Origin: CAZMNY01 sp964567745 | GTDB taxonomy: Bacteria > Planctomycetota > Planctomycetia > Pirellulales > Pirellulaceae | Assembly: GCA_964567745.1 (NCBI GenBank) | Contig: CAZMNY010000009.1 | Coordinates: 124,001 to 188,000 of the forward strand | Reading direction: 5' to 3' | Length of the DNA stretch: 64,000 bases | Part shown: positions 9,631-19,038 of the stretch, in pieces | Layout of the letters: every line of letters begins with the position of its first letter | How positions within the stretch are numbered: the stretch's first letter is position 1 | Notes under the pieces: model-generated | Database searches by the model: none | What the model was told of the DNA's origin: nothing | Seen by the model: the letters and a program-made list of their open reading frames with translations, nothing else | Made by a program: the position numbers and the translations under genes

Positions 9631-9940
9631 GCGCGTTGGCCATGGCAACGTTGCTTCAATTCGCGCCTGCGAACTGGGCACAAGGGAATGACGAATTAGC
9701 CATGATCCTTGTGCGCTGAGGCTCGTGTCAGTGAATCAGCTTCGTAGCCGCCGCTCGCCGTAAACTTTGTGGTGTCGAACGAGGATCGAAGCGTCGAACA
9801 GAAAGCCGCGTGAAGGAAATCGGGGAGCGTAGATGAATTGCTTTCGCGATCCCGCATTCAGATAGCCGGGGGATCGGCATCGCGTTGTTGCGTTCCGCTC
9901 ACCCGCCCGATATCAACAAAACAACGGACCAGGTGGCGAG
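9631..9940. other. intergenic region, nothing identified
   Basis: 310 bp between the convergent CNNM gene and the small minus-strand gene. No coding potential, repeat or strong hairpin-plus-T terminator was recognised. Confidence 0.4.
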
Positions 9941-10186
9941 CTAGGACGTAGCTTCGACAGGCGTCTTGGCGTAACCAAGTTCTTTGACGACCGCCAACAT
10001 TTCTTCGTAGCTAATGAAGCGGCGTCGGTGCCGCAATTTGTATGCGTCAATCGCTCGGGCCAGCTCGGCTGCCTCGGGTGTGAGTCCTTCATGGCTGTCG
10101 GCGAACTGCCGGCGTTCGCAGCCGGGAGTCGATGGATCTTGTCCTGAACGACGATCCTGAAACGAACTGTCAGCAAAAACCGACAT
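9941..10186 (-). CDS. small conserved planctomycete protein
   Basis: 81 residues from ATG at 10186. The N-terminal third is variable; the rest contains ERRQFADSHEGLTPEAAELA and IDAYKLRHRRRFISYEEM, which I recall as a recurring small-protein family in planctomycete genomes with no known function. The C-terminal helix pattern (AIDAYKLRHRRRFI) is basic and could bind nucleic acid or a partner protein, but this is a guess. It stands alone with about 310 bp of non-coding DNA on one side and 330 bp on the other. Confidence 0.75.
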   Translation of the reverse strand: MSVFADSSFQDRRSGQDPSTPGCERRQFADSHEGLTPEAAELARAIDAYKLRHRRRFISYEEMLAVVKELGYAKTPVEATS

Positions 10187-10516
10187 GGCACAGACTCCCT
10201 GGCTCGATGAAACGCAGATTGCGGCCGAAAGCCATAACGACCGCCACGTATATGTAGCTCACCGAATCGATCAAAGTTCGCCATTCGTTCATTTTTCGCA
10301 GCGGCTAGTCGATTTATTTTCACGTCCATTGAATGATGGGCAGAACGACCCCCACAATCGGCTCAATCGGCTAGGCCTGAGGCAGTCTGCGGCCGAGACT
10401 GGCTCATCTTGCGGTATGCCAAATCCGTGCGGCTACCTATCGCAGTCCGTTGTGACGCGAGCTCCCAAACGACGCTGTAGCGTACGTTCGTAAATCGGAG
10501 TTGCAACCTACGCCGT
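10187..10516. other. intergenic region, nothing identified
   Basis: 330 bp between two minus-strand genes. It must include the promoter of the small conserved gene at 10186; no motif, repeat or RNA structure was recognised. Confidence 0.4.
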
Positions 10517-11536
10517 CTAGTATCGCCTAGCATTCGTTCGATCGCGGCTGGCCAAACGACGAATGAATTGGTTGGCCTGCGGGTGATTGGGAGCGATCAG
10601 CAAGGCGGCTTCGACAGCCATTTTCGCACTCGATTCGTCCCCAGCCGCTTGTTGCGATTCGGCCAGCCGGACCAACACGTTGGGGTTGTTCGGCTGCAAC
10701 TCGGCACAACGTCGATAGGAAACTGCGGCGGCTCGATGCCGACCCAGCGAAGTATGCGCCAAGGCTCGCATCTGATAGAGGTCATACGGCGACAGGTCGG
10801 GCGTGAGCTGTTGTTCGAGAAGCGAAAGCGTCGCCAACGCTCGATGTGGACGGCTTTGGCGTTGGTAGATGCCGGCAATCGCCATCTGAACCTGAGGATA
10901 GTGGCTCTGAATATTGAGGGCCTCGTTGTAGCGGTCCATCGCGTCGCCCAGTCGACCTCGAGCCGAAAGAACGTCGCCACGGAGCGCGTAGGCTCGAGCC
11001 AGATTTCGGTCGGTTTGTATCGCAGTCGCCGCGGCCTTGCCGGCCTCCTCCAATCGATTCTGTTGCAGTTGCATTTCGCCCAACGTGATGAGCCGATTTG
11101 GGTCGCCGGCCGACAGCCGTACGCTCTCCTCCAAATGCTTGATCGCCTCCTCGCGTTCGCCACGACGCCACAACGTCTCGGCATACATCGCGTGGGCTCG
11201 CTCCTCCAACGGCGACGACTCGATGGCCTCGGCAAAAAGCATCTCGGCCTCCTGCCATTTGCATCGTTGCATCGCGTCGGCGCCGCGAAGCACTTTCTGT
11301 CTCGCGGAGAGCACGTGGTCCGGAACGGGCTTGCGACCAGATAGAGCACAACCGGACGTCAACGTGATCGCAAAACTGACGATGGCTACTGCCGTCAGCA
11401 CTGGCAAGCCGGTGGCACACGAAGTTCTGCCGGCGTGGTTCTCCAGCACTGGCAAGCCAGCGGTGCCCCAAGTTCCTCCCATCGACATCGTCGACTCGGC
11501 TGCCGATTTGCACTGAGTGGAGCCTTGCTGCGGCAT
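10517..11536 (-). CDS. TPR-repeat lipoprotein
   Basis: 339 residues. From about residue 75 to 335 the protein is a run of TPR-like helical pairs (for example MQRCKWQEAEMLFAEAIESS and YNEALNIQSHYPQVQMA), so it is a protein-interaction scaffold. A hydrophobic segment ending in ITLTSGC (about residues 48-62) is a lipobox, indicating export and lipid attachment. The 47 residues before it are unusual: part of them is encoded by a tandem copy of a short dispersed repeat (11396-11480). The annotated ATG at 11536 is the longest start; GTG at 11401 would give a signal peptide beginning right at the lipobox segment, though without basic residues. Which start is used is open. Confidence 0.85.
   Translation of the reverse strand: MPQQGSTQCKSAAESTMSMGGTWGTAGLPVLENHAGRTSCATGLPVLTAVAIVSFAITLTSGCALSGRKPVPDHVLSARQKVLRGADAMQRCKWQEAEMLFAEAIESSPLEERAHAMYAETLWRRGEREEAIKHLEESVRLSAGDPNRLITLGEMQLQQNRLEEAGKAAATAIQTDRNLARAYALRGDVLSARGRLGDAMDRYNEALNIQSHYPQVQMAIAGIYQRQSRPHRALATLSLLEQQLTPDLSPYDLYQMRALAHTSLGRHRAAAVSYRRCAELQPNNPNVLVRLAESQQAAGDESSAKMAVEAALLIAPNHPQANQFIRRLASRDRTNARRY
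11396..11480. repeat. short dispersed-type repeat, two 48-bp-spaced copies inside a gene
   Basis: CAGCACTGGCAAGCC begins at 11396 and again at 11444, and each copy continues with similar sequence (about 35 bp, ending GAAGTTCTGCC / CAAGTTCCTCC). I recall CACTGGCAAGCCAGTGGCAC-type repeats as common in planctomycete intergenic DNA. Here both copies lie in the N-terminal coding part of the TPR lipoprotein, giving the duplicated peptide GLPVL. Confidence 0.75.
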
Positions 11537-11771
11537 TAATCAATCCGTTGATTCAAGCGAGGCGGAAGAGAGGGTGCAGAAGGCTATCAAAAGGACGGGG
11601 CTGTCGGCAACAGCAAACCAAAGTCGTTTAGAGCGTATTGTCGTGTGTTATGCCCTGTGGCAAGCCATTTGCGGCCGTGAGCGCATTTTCAGTTCGACCG
11701 GTGTACAAACGCTCGATCAACCAGGAAGATACGGCTCTGCGAAGGCAAATCCTCACGATTGAGAATGAGTT

Positions 11772-12212
11772 ATGTCGGTCGGCCAATTCGAACATGAGAA
11801 TGTCAGATTTCAGTTTCCTGAGAACTGGACGGTTCAGGAGCAGACGGCTGAGTTGCGTCAGCTGGCAGTCACGGTCGAGAGCCCTAACGGCAGTTTTTGG
11901 TCGCTGCAGTGTTTGGGTCCAGAGGTGCACCCGCAGCATGCTGCTGACCAAGCTCTCGAAGCGATTGAGGCCGAATACGATCAGCTCGAGAGTACGGCAA
12001 TTCAGGACGAATTCAGCGGGCTGGCGATGCTCGGCTACGAAGTCGATTTCTATTGTCTGGACCTCGTTATCGAAGCTCAAATCCGTTCGTTCGTGGCCGA
12101 AGGCGAGACTTATCTTCTGCTCTTTCAGGCTGAAAACCGCGACTTCAGCGAGCTCCAGCCGGTCTTCTCTGCTATCACGCTATCGCTTGTTCGCAGTCTC
12201 TTAGGCGAGTAA
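11772..12212 (+). CDS. conserved hypothetical protein (DcrB/PsbP-like length)
   Basis: 146 residues from ATG at 11772. The protein is soluble and acidic, without signal peptide. The opening MSVGQFEHENVRFQFPENWT followed by alternating beta strands and one helix (HAADQALEAIEAEYDQLES) resembles the fold pattern of PsbP/DcrB-type small proteins, but this is by eye and weak. Transcription probably ends at the hairpin at 12244-12283, 32 bp after the stop. Function unknown. Confidence 0.78.
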   Translation: MSVGQFEHENVRFQFPENWTVQEQTAELRQLAVTVESPNGSFWSLQCLGPEVHPQHAADQALEAIEAEYDQLESTAIQDEFSGLAMLGYEVDFYCLDLVIEAQIRSFVAEGETYLLLFQAENRDFSELQPVFSAITLSLVRSLLGE

Positions 12213-12608
12213 GCGGCAACGATGTCGCGGCTGTTGGGCGCGCAAAAAAAAGGCCCGATGGAGTGGGTGTCCAACGGGCCTTTCGTGACCGTGAAAGTGG
12301 CTTGCTTGGCAGCGATGTTTGTCGCCCATCGACGACTCGCCTTAGATCACGGTTCGCGTCAACCGTTTGCCTGACCTCGGATAAGCGGGTGTCCGAAGTC
12401 AACTGGGTCGCAAGGCAAAGGTGAGGGCCAATAGAAAGCACTCCGCGCGCCGCTCGTCAAAAGAATCAGCGTTCTTGAGCAAAACTTTAGAGATTTCGCA
12501 AAGAATTGCCCCAGTTCGTGATTCACAGACGAGCCCGTCAGAGACCGCCGTGTAAGAATTACAAATGTCCGCCGACAAGCGTGAACTTCTTTCAATTTCA
12601 GAAGACGT
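12213..12608. other. convergent intergenic region with terminator
   Basis: 396 bp between convergent genes. It holds the hairpin described separately at 12244-12283; the remaining 320 bp show no gene, repeat or other structure. Confidence 0.5.
12244..12283. terminator. bidirectional Rho-independent terminator
   Basis: Stem AAAGGCCCG (about 12249-12257) pairs with CGGGCCTTT (12275-12283) around a 17-base loop. An A-run at 12244-12250 becomes a T-tract for minus-strand transcripts, so it is strongest for transcription arriving from the 12609-22338 cluster, and it also ends the plus-strand gene at 12212. Confidence 0.8.
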
Positions 12609-15600
12609 TCAGCGACCGGTGAATTCGTTCAGCGGCATGTGACGGAAGCGGACTTCCAAGGAGAGCAAGTTGAGCGTCGTCACGAACAGGCGGCCGGCTT
12701 GCGCGCCCCAGCGATCGGGTACTGGGCGAATCGGGTCCCAGCTTCCCGCTTGCGGTCCTGTTTGTTCTTGCGTCCTCAGGAGTCTCGGGCGAAGCGAGTC
12801 GTTCCACTTGTCCCAATACTGCCCTTTCATGTGGAACATCACCTGGGTGGCGTAGTACCAATAGTACGTGTCGCGTCGAGCGTCGTAGGCCGACTCGTCG
12901 TCAACTCCAGGCAGCCGATCGAGCAAATACATGGTGCCCTTTTTCATCGATACCGAGTCGCGATTTTGGCCATTGTAGAATTTCATCAGCAGTCCGACGG
13001 CTGTCATCGTCGTCGTCGGATTTCGCCCGTGGCGCTGCGTCGGCGTGTCGGGCGCGTCGGGGTTATAGCGAAACTTCTCGCCCGATGAACCGGCCGCCGC
13101 TCGACGGAGCCATTGGTCGATTCGGTCGTAGGTCTCTTGCGGCACATCAAGCCCAGCCAATTGCCCGCTCTTGAGCGCCATCATCATCCAGCCGGTAACA
13201 GACGTGTCGCCTGCACCCTGCGGCGAATACCGCCAGCCGCCGGACTTGGGGTCTTGGGCGTAAACAATAAAGTCGAGTGCTTTTTGAGCCGGCTCTTTGA
13301 GGGCCGGATCCTGCGTCATGCCATAGGCCTCAGTCAAAGCCAAGGCGGCGATTCCGTGGCTGTAGAGCCAGACGGCCGAATTGGAAAACTCATCCGCGGG
13401 CAAATAGAGGTCGCCGTTCTCCTTCTGAATCGAGACCAATAACTTAACGGCCGCCGCACAATTGGCTTTATATTCATAATCCATGTGGTGGTAGCCGGCA
13501 CCTTGGAATGCGAGTAGAGCAAGTCCCGTCGCCGCGGTGTCGGACGTCATTTGCGCTTCACGAGCGTCATAGCCTTGAAGCGCCCACCGACCGTCTTCCA
13601 ATTGGTTTCGAGCGAGGAAGGCGAGCCCGAGCTCAATCGCTTTCTCGGTTTGAGGTCCAAGTCGGTTTCGGCGGCCAGCAGGGTTTCTTCCCGCGAAGGC
13701 GTCCTTGGCAACCACAACGCTGGAATTCAGACTTGGCGCGCCGCCAGTATCTTTCTTCATGTATCGCACCGGACGCGTGTGGACTTGCACGCTTTCTCGT
13801 TGAGCTCGCCGCGAGTTGAGTCCAGCATTCGCGGCCGCGATGGCGCCCAACCCGCCGGGCCCTTCTTTGGCGGCCGATTCAACCGCGATCGATCCGGCTG
13901 CCTGCCGTTTCACGCTGGCCGTCTGGTCTCCGAATTGAGCAGAAGAGCCGACCATCAGCGCAACGGGAATGTCGCCAGGAGACGGCGCGCCGACAACGGT
14001 TGTGGCAACGGATGGTGAAAGCTGACGACTGGATCGCCTCGCCACCGAATTGCTCGGTGCCTGAGCTACCTCGGGACCTCCGCCCGCGCCTCCCGATTCA
14101 GCTCGCTGCGCCGTCGTGTCGGCCAAGGCACCGCTTGGCGATTCGCCCGGGCTGCCACCAGACGTGCTCGAAGCCGAAGGGCCGGTTGCAGGTGAATTCT
14201 GCTTGCCGACGCTGGCCGAAGAAGCCGCGATAGGCGAGCCGGATGGTTCGCCTGCCGAACTCATTCGACCTGCGACCGCAATCGTCTCCGCTTCACTCGA
14301 TGCCACGAAGCTGGGACCTGCGCTGCGGCGCGCAAGCCTCGGCGAACCGCCGCCAATCTTGGGAGCAGCTGTCAAGCCATCGGCAACTTCCGCTCGAGCC
14401 GCCTGAGCATTTCCGAGACGCGTTGATGAGGGTTCTCCGCCGCCTGCATCCGCGTTTGCCGAATGGGCCGGCGCGGCATTGTTGCTCAGCCTGCCAATTT
14501 CACCAGTGGCTGCCGACGCCATCGTAGAGGGAGGCGCCGTTGCGCTGCCAGCAACTGACTCAGCTGGATTCGGCTCGATCGATACTCGTGATCCCGCAAT
14601 CGCCAAGCGAGGCGCGCCGCCACGCATCCGCTCGGCCAATCGACGCGCTCGTTTCTTCTCTTCGTCCTCTTCGTCGTCGTCCTCCTCATCACCCGAACTC
14701 ACAGCCGGCTCAGCTAGATCGCCACTCAACTCGGCTCTCGCCAATTGGGGCGAGCCCAATTCGCTGGCTTCGCTCGGAGCGGCTGCTTCTGCTGAAGATG
14801 GTTGGCCGCTGGGAGACGCCGCCGCATCGGGCTCTTCCGATCGCTCGCCTAAACTCGAGGCGACCGAAGCCTCCAACGGCTGAGCTTGCCCGCTCTCTTC
14901 GGTCGCCTGAGCCGGACTGCCTACGCCCTCGGCTTTGACGATCAATTCAGGCGAGCCAAGCGAACGACGCCGAGTTGGCTGAGGTTCGCCTTCGCTGTGA
15001 ACTTCGGGTTGGCCGCCGCCAGCCGAACGGCTGCGAGCCGCTCCGCTCTCGGAAACGACGCGAGTTGGTCCGAGGTCAACTTCCGTGGTCCCGGCAGCTC
15101 CCGTTATCGCTGCGCTCTCGGCGTTAGAAAGCGACTGCTCGACAGCGGCCGACGCCGATGAATCGATCTCATCAACTCGGCTGCCCGCCGCTGCGTTTGC
15201 GACGGTCACTTCTTCCGGAGTAAACATCGACGTGCTTCGTTCACTCATCGCCCGAGAGTTTCTCGTCAGGGCGGGAGCCTGCGGCCGAAGAGCGGGTCCT
15301 TGCGGCGTATCTTGGGTGGCAACTCGTCGACGCGCTGCGGACGAGGCAACTTGGGAGGGCGTATCGGCTGCGGGCGAAGCTCGATCGAGGTTAGGCGACC
15401 CGCCTGCCCCAGCAACACCGCTCTGCCCTCGATTGATCGCCATCGCCGAGGGCTCCACGGTGGGTCGCGCATCCGCGCTGCCGCTCGACGCGGTCGGCGT
15501 GCTTGTCGACGCTGTGGTCGACGCGACAGAAATCGAACGTTGGTTTCTCGCAGGCGATTGGGCGGAATTGGACGTCGCGGTCATGCTGGGAATCGGAGAC

Positions 15601-17522
15601 GTCGATGCTCGGCGAGCCGAAACGGAAGCGGGGTTCGACGAGGCGATTTCCGATGCGGTTGACGGACCGGCCGATCCATTCGACTGAGACGCTGGCGCCG
15701 AGGCCGTCTGCCGAGTCACACCGGATTCAGCCGCTTGGATTCTCGACTGTTGAGCCAAACTGGGCGCTCGATCGGAATCGGCGGGAGTAGGCGACGTCAT
15801 CTGCACCGCGCTTCGCGTTGCTCGCGCGCGAGTTCGAACTGTCTCGGCGGGACTGTCGGTCACTGGCGAATTCTCGGCGGAGCGACGCCGCATTGATGAA
15901 TGCGAAGCAATGGTGTTGGGGCGAGTTCCCGAGGTGTTTGCCGAAGTCGTCGATTCGCTCGGCGCCGCTTCCGCATTCTCCGTCGCAGTTTTGGTCACCG
16001 CCACGCTTTGAGCTGAAACATTGGAGCGAGTCGTTTGGTTCGTCACAGCCGAAGGGTTGGCGGCAGTCTGTACTGCGGGTGACGGGCTTAGATCGCTGTT
16101 GTTTCGACGCGGCGTCGAACGGACGGCCGTTTGATTGGTTGGCGCGTTGCGAGTGGCGGTTCGTCGAGTGGGTCGCGATGTCGGCTCAAGCGGAGTGGCC
16201 ATGGGCTCAACGCTTCGAAGCGGCGGCGTCGTTCGATTGGGGCGACGAGCCGATGCGATTTGTGTCGCTTGCGGCTGGACTTGAGCCGTGGCGGTAGGCG
16301 AAGCTGAGTTGGGGTTTGGCGAATCGACTTCGGCCGCAACCGCCGCATCGGGCCTTGTCGTCACTCGAGGTCGCAGAGTGGGAGTTGGCTGAGGCGAATT
16401 GGCAACTTGAGTCTGTTCGGGGCTTTCGACACGTCGGCGTTCAACATCGCGCGACGCGACTTGTGACGGTTCGACCTCGGTGGGATTGCGTCGAGCCGCG
16501 GGCGACGTGGTCTGCTGGCGCGTCACCGGCGGCGTTGGCGAGGCTGTCAAAGCCGGCTCATTGGTGCTCTTGGAGACTCGCGGACGGGTCTCGGCCGGTG
16601 CGGCGGCGATCTTGGCCTCGGTCGTTCGGCGGCTCGGCGTGGGCCGATTCGGTTGTTCGGCAACTTTCGGCGAATCGCTTTCGGCTCGACGCGTTGCCGA
16701 GCGAGTCGGTTGTGAACGATCGGGATCCGGGCGGCTCATCGATCGCTCGGGCGTTCGATTCGACGCGACTCGCTGTACTTCGGTCGGTTGAGCTTCTGTG
16801 GGCGGCGTCGTCGTCGGCTGAGGGCTCGACTGGGCCGTGGGCGATGGAATCGCCACCGCGATCTGCTGGTTGCTTTGGCGTCGACTGAGTTTCGACAAAG
16901 TCGGGCTGGCCCGCGGCGCCGATTCCGTTTGTGTCTTACGCTCGACCGGCTGAGGCTCTTTGGTTCTCTCGGTCTCGGGAACCGGCGTCGGCTGAGGCTG
17001 GCGAACGTCTTGCTGCTCGGGCTCTTCCTTCTCCACTTCTTCCGGTTCGGGCGACGGCGTCTCGGTCTCCACCGGCTTCTCGAAATCGATCGGTTCGTTT
17101 TCTTCGCGCGTCGGCTGGATGAAGTCTTGGACCGTGACCGGTTCGCGTCGCCGCGTCAAATCTTCCTGCGCAACCTCCGCCGTCCAGACTCGTCCCAAGA
17201 CGTCAGCGCTGTGAGCCGCGATGATAAACGCGAGGTGAAGCATAACGGCGATGGCGATCGCCAGTTGCATGCCGCGGCGCACGACGCGATTACTGACCCA
17301 CCTCATGCCGACCATTACTGCGCCGGTGATAACGGCAATTGCAATGATCGACGACCACGCGTTGTGGAGCGGGCGAGGGTCGTCGAAGCGGAGGAAAGCT
17401 GCGGTCACGCCGATCGAAAATCCGCCCAACAGCGCAAGCGCGAGATTGACCGGCCACAGCTGGTCGTCAAACGCCATGGCGGCTCGAGAACGGGTTTTTC
17501 GAATCACACGACGAGTTGGCAT
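12609..17522 (-). CDS. giant TonB-like protein with C-terminal prenyltransferase/squalene-oxidase-fold domain
   Basis: 1637 residues. Three hydrophobic segments (about 23-45, 55-75, 86-106) anchor the N-terminus. A Pro/Glu-rich stretch (ETPSPEPEEVEKEEPEQQ) follows, as in the periplasm-spanning part of TonB. About residues 170-1270 are an extraordinary Ser/Thr/Ala/Pro/Arg-rich low-complexity linker with an acidic patch near 945 (SGDEEDDDEEDEEKKR) and recurring G(S/A)PxLA motifs. Residues about 1299-1637 form a folded domain with repeats such as NQLEDGRWALQGY and DPKSGGWRYSPQGAGDTSVT, the alpha/alpha toroid seen in squalene cyclases and prenyltransferases. The catalytic DXDD of cyclases was not seen, so binding rather than cyclisation is likely. 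Genes for ExbD-like and ExbB-like proteins lie directly upstream (8 bp to the ExbD stop). It is probably the energised, envelope-spanning partner of that motor. Confidence 0.9.
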   Translation of the reverse strand: MPTRRVIRKTRSRAAMAFDDQLWPVNLALALLGGFSIGVTAAFLRFDDPRPLHNAWSSIIAIAVITGAVMVGMRWVSNRVVRRGMQLAIAIAVMLHLAFIIAAHSADVLGRVWTAEVAQEDLTRRREPVTVQDFIQPTREENEPIDFEKPVETETPSPEPEEVEKEEPEQQDVRQPQPTPVPETERTKEPQPVERKTQTESAPRASPTLSKLSRRQSNQQIAVAIPSPTAQSSPQPTTTPPTEAQPTEVQRVASNRTPERSMSRPDPDRSQPTRSATRRAESDSPKVAEQPNRPTPSRRTTEAKIAAAPAETRPRVSKSTNEPALTASPTPPVTRQQTTSPAARRNPTEVEPSQVASRDVERRRVESPEQTQVANSPQPTPTLRPRVTTRPDAAVAAEVDSPNPNSASPTATAQVQPQATQIASARRPNRTTPPLRSVEPMATPLEPTSRPTRRTATRNAPTNQTAVRSTPRRNNSDLSPSPAVQTAANPSAVTNQTTRSNVSAQSVAVTKTATENAEAAPSESTTSANTSGTRPNTIASHSSMRRRSAENSPVTDSPAETVRTRARATRSAVQMTSPTPADSDRAPSLAQQSRIQAAESGVTRQTASAPASQSNGSAGPSTASEIASSNPASVSARRASTSPIPSMTATSNSAQSPARNQRSISVASTTASTSTPTASSGSADARPTVEPSAMAINRGQSGVAGAGGSPNLDRASPAADTPSQVASSAARRRVATQDTPQGPALRPQAPALTRNSRAMSERSTSMFTPEEVTVANAAAGSRVDEIDSSASAAVEQSLSNAESAAITGAAGTTEVDLGPTRVVSESGAARSRSAGGGQPEVHSEGEPQPTRRRSLGSPELIVKAEGVGSPAQATEESGQAQPLEASVASSLGERSEEPDAAASPSGQPSSAEAAAPSEASELGSPQLARAELSGDLAEPAVSSGDEEDDDEEDEEKKRARRLAERMRGGAPRLAIAGSRVSIEPNPAESVAGSATAPPSTMASAATGEIGRLSNNAAPAHSANADAGGGEPSSTRLGNAQAARAEVADGLTAAPKIGGGSPRLARRSAGPSFVASSEAETIAVAGRMSSAGEPSGSPIAASSASVGKQNSPATGPSASSTSGGSPGESPSGALADTTAQRAESGGAGGGPEVAQAPSNSVARRSSRQLSPSVATTVVGAPSPGDIPVALMVGSSAQFGDQTASVKRQAAGSIAVESAAKEGPGGLGAIAAANAGLNSRRAQRESVQVHTRPVRYMKKDTGGAPSLNSSVVVAKDAFAGRNPAGRRNRLGPQTEKAIELGLAFLARNQLEDGRWALQGYDAREAQMTSDTAATGLALLAFQGAGYHHMDYEYKANCAAAVKLLVSIQKENGDLYLPADEFSNSAVWLYSHGIAALALTEAYGMTQDPALKEPAQKALDFIVYAQDPKSGGWRYSPQGAGDTSVTGWMMMALKSGQLAGLDVPQETYDRIDQWLRRAAAGSSGEKFRYNPDAPDTPTQRHGRNPTTTMTAVGLLMKFYNGQNRDSVSMKKGTMYLLDRLPGVDDESAYDARRDTYYWYYATQVMFHMKGQYWDKWNDSLRPRLLRTQEQTGPQAGSWDPIRPVPDRWGAQAGRLFVTTLNLLSLEVRFRHMPLNEFTGR

Positions 17523-17530
17523 GACGCTGA

Positions 17531-17944
17531 CTATTGTCCTTCCGTCATCAGGCGATGATCGTAGATCCCAGCTTTCATGCAGGCGTTGATCGCTTGAACG
17601 GGATAATCGACCGGAACTTTCTTGTCCGCTCGGATATGCACAGTCTGATTAACCGGGTTATTCGCAACAGTTTGCTGCAATAACAAGCTTAGCTCATCAA
17701 TATCGAGGAACTTGTCGTGGACCATATAGCGGCCTTCGGCATCGATATTGATGATGACGATCTGCGGCTGAACGGTGAGCGGCTGCGCCTCAGTAGCGGC
17801 GGGCAAGACGACGTCGAGTTCGAAATCCTCGTCGGCAAACTTCGTCGCCACAAGGAAGAAAATGAGCAGCATGAAAAGCACGTCGATCAATGGCGTCATG
17901 CTCAGTAAGCCGACAACCGAGCTTTTCTTGATACGAACGGACAT
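17531..17944 (-). CDS. ExbD/TolR-family biopolymer transport protein
   Basis: 137 residues. Short cytoplasmic N-terminus, one membrane helix (about residues 15-35, MTPLIDVLFMLLIFFLVATK) carrying the Asp conserved in ExbD/TolR (in LIDVLF), and a periplasmic domain with VNQTVHIRADKKVPVDYPV, the usual end of the family. With the ExbB/TolQ-like protein encoded upstream it should form a proton-driven motor in the inner membrane. The giant protein encoded 8 bp downstream is the likely driven component. Confidence 0.95.
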   Translation of the reverse strand: MSVRIKKSSVVGLLSMTPLIDVLFMLLIFFLVATKFADEDFELDVVLPAATEAQPLTVQPQIVIINIDAEGRYMVHDKFLDIDELSLLLQQTVANNPVNQTVHIRADKKVPVDYPVQAINACMKAGIYDHRLMTEGQ

Positions 17945-18044
17945 AAAAAACCGGTCCTGAAACTGATTGCGTGCTGCGTGTCTAGTTTGTGTCGGCGCTC
18001 AGCATTCACGACCGTGAAGACTGGAAATGGCAGCCGTTGTTGGT

Positions 18045-18959
18045 CTACGACGGTGTCGGCGAAACTTGAGTTGAGTCGGGTGAGTTGTCGACAACATCCT
18101 CTGCCGATTCCGTGGCGGACGCGCGAGGTTGAGCGAAACGGACACGGCCCTCAAACCGCTCAACTTGCGGCAGTAAATTGAATAGCAACTCGTTGATTTG
18201 GTGAAACAACGTCTGGATACGGCTTTCGAAATAATGCGAGAGCACGGCAGCTGGAATCGCGACGGCCAATCCAGCCAATGTGGTTACCAGCGCCACAAAA
18301 ATTCCTTCCGCCAAGTAATCAGCTTTGTTCTGATCCGACGAGAGGAACGTGAATCCATGAAACGCTTGAATCATGCCCCACACGGTTCCTAGCAAACCGA
18401 GCAGTGGTGCCACGGCGGCGGAAAGATTTAACCAACGCACGTTGGCGTACAACCGGTCCGCCTCGCGTTCACTCGCCTCGGTCACGGCACGTTCAACTTC
18501 CGCGTGGGGTCGACCGACCTTCAACAGCATCACTCGAATCACGCTCGCCGCGGTCGAGGGAAACTCTTGGCAGATACGATAGGCTTGCCGGGGATCGAAT
18601 CCGGCTTGCGGTCCGCCGAGTTGGCCGATGCGTTGGACAAGCAAATCGGGAAGCACTCGCTGTCGTCGAAGCGCAATCGCTCGTTCAATCGATACGGTCA
18701 CAACCAGAATGGACAGACAAACGATCGGCAGCATGAGGTAGCCGCCGCGGACGAGCAGGCCAAGCAGATTGATCGCCTCGGGTTCGCTGGCGGTAGGCGC
18801 TGGCGAGTCGACTTCCGGCGCCGGAGCAACGGTTGGAGGAGGCGCCGCGCTGGGGCCGCCTTCCGTTTGCGCATGCAGCGCCGCCGCGCAAATCAAGAAC
18901 ACGGCGATACAACACAGGACGGCAACACGACGCTTCGCCGTAAATGCTAACCAGGACAT
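18045..18959 (-). CDS. ExbB/TolQ/MotA-family proton channel protein
   Basis: 304 residues from ATG 18959, chosen because it gives a signal peptide-like N-terminus (AVLCCIAVFLICAAALHAQ); ATG 19010 and 18998 are also in frame. A Pro/Ala-rich spacer is followed by a membrane helix (LLVRGGYLMLPIVCLSILVV), the family's cytoplasmic block, and two further helices (SAAVAPLLGLLGTVWGMIQA and IFVALVTTLAGLAVAIPAAV). A cleaved N-terminal extension before the first channel helix is frequent in planctomycete and Bacteroidetes relatives, as I recall. It pairs with the ExbD-like gene about 100 bp downstream. Confidence 0.92.
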   Translation of the reverse strand: MSWLAFTAKRRVAVLCCIAVFLICAAALHAQTEGGPSAAPPPTVAPAPEVDSPAPTASEPEAINLLGLLVRGGYLMLPIVCLSILVVTVSIERAIALRRQRVLPDLLVQRIGQLGGPQAGFDPRQAYRICQEFPSTAASVIRVMLLKVGRPHAEVERAVTEASEREADRLYANVRWLNLSAAVAPLLGLLGTVWGMIQAFHGFTFLSSDQNKADYLAEGIFVALVTTLAGLAVAIPAAVLSHYFESRIQTLFHQINELLFNLLPQVERFEGRVRFAQPRASATESAEDVVDNSPDSTQVSPTPS

Positions 18960-19038
18960 CGCGGAACGCTCATTTGGTTGCCGTCTTCTCGATCCCATTC
19001 GCGTCGTCATGCTTTAAATCCGCTTAGGTAAATCTCAA

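Noticed and set aside
10517..11536. Prophage or IS origin for the repeat-containing N-terminus
   Set aside because: No transposase, integrase or terminal inverted repeats; only the short dispersed-type repeat is present.
12639..17558. Many long plus-strand frames opposite the giant gene
   Set aside because: GC-rich low-complexity coding DNA leaves antisense frames open; none has a consistent start, ribosome site or family sequence.
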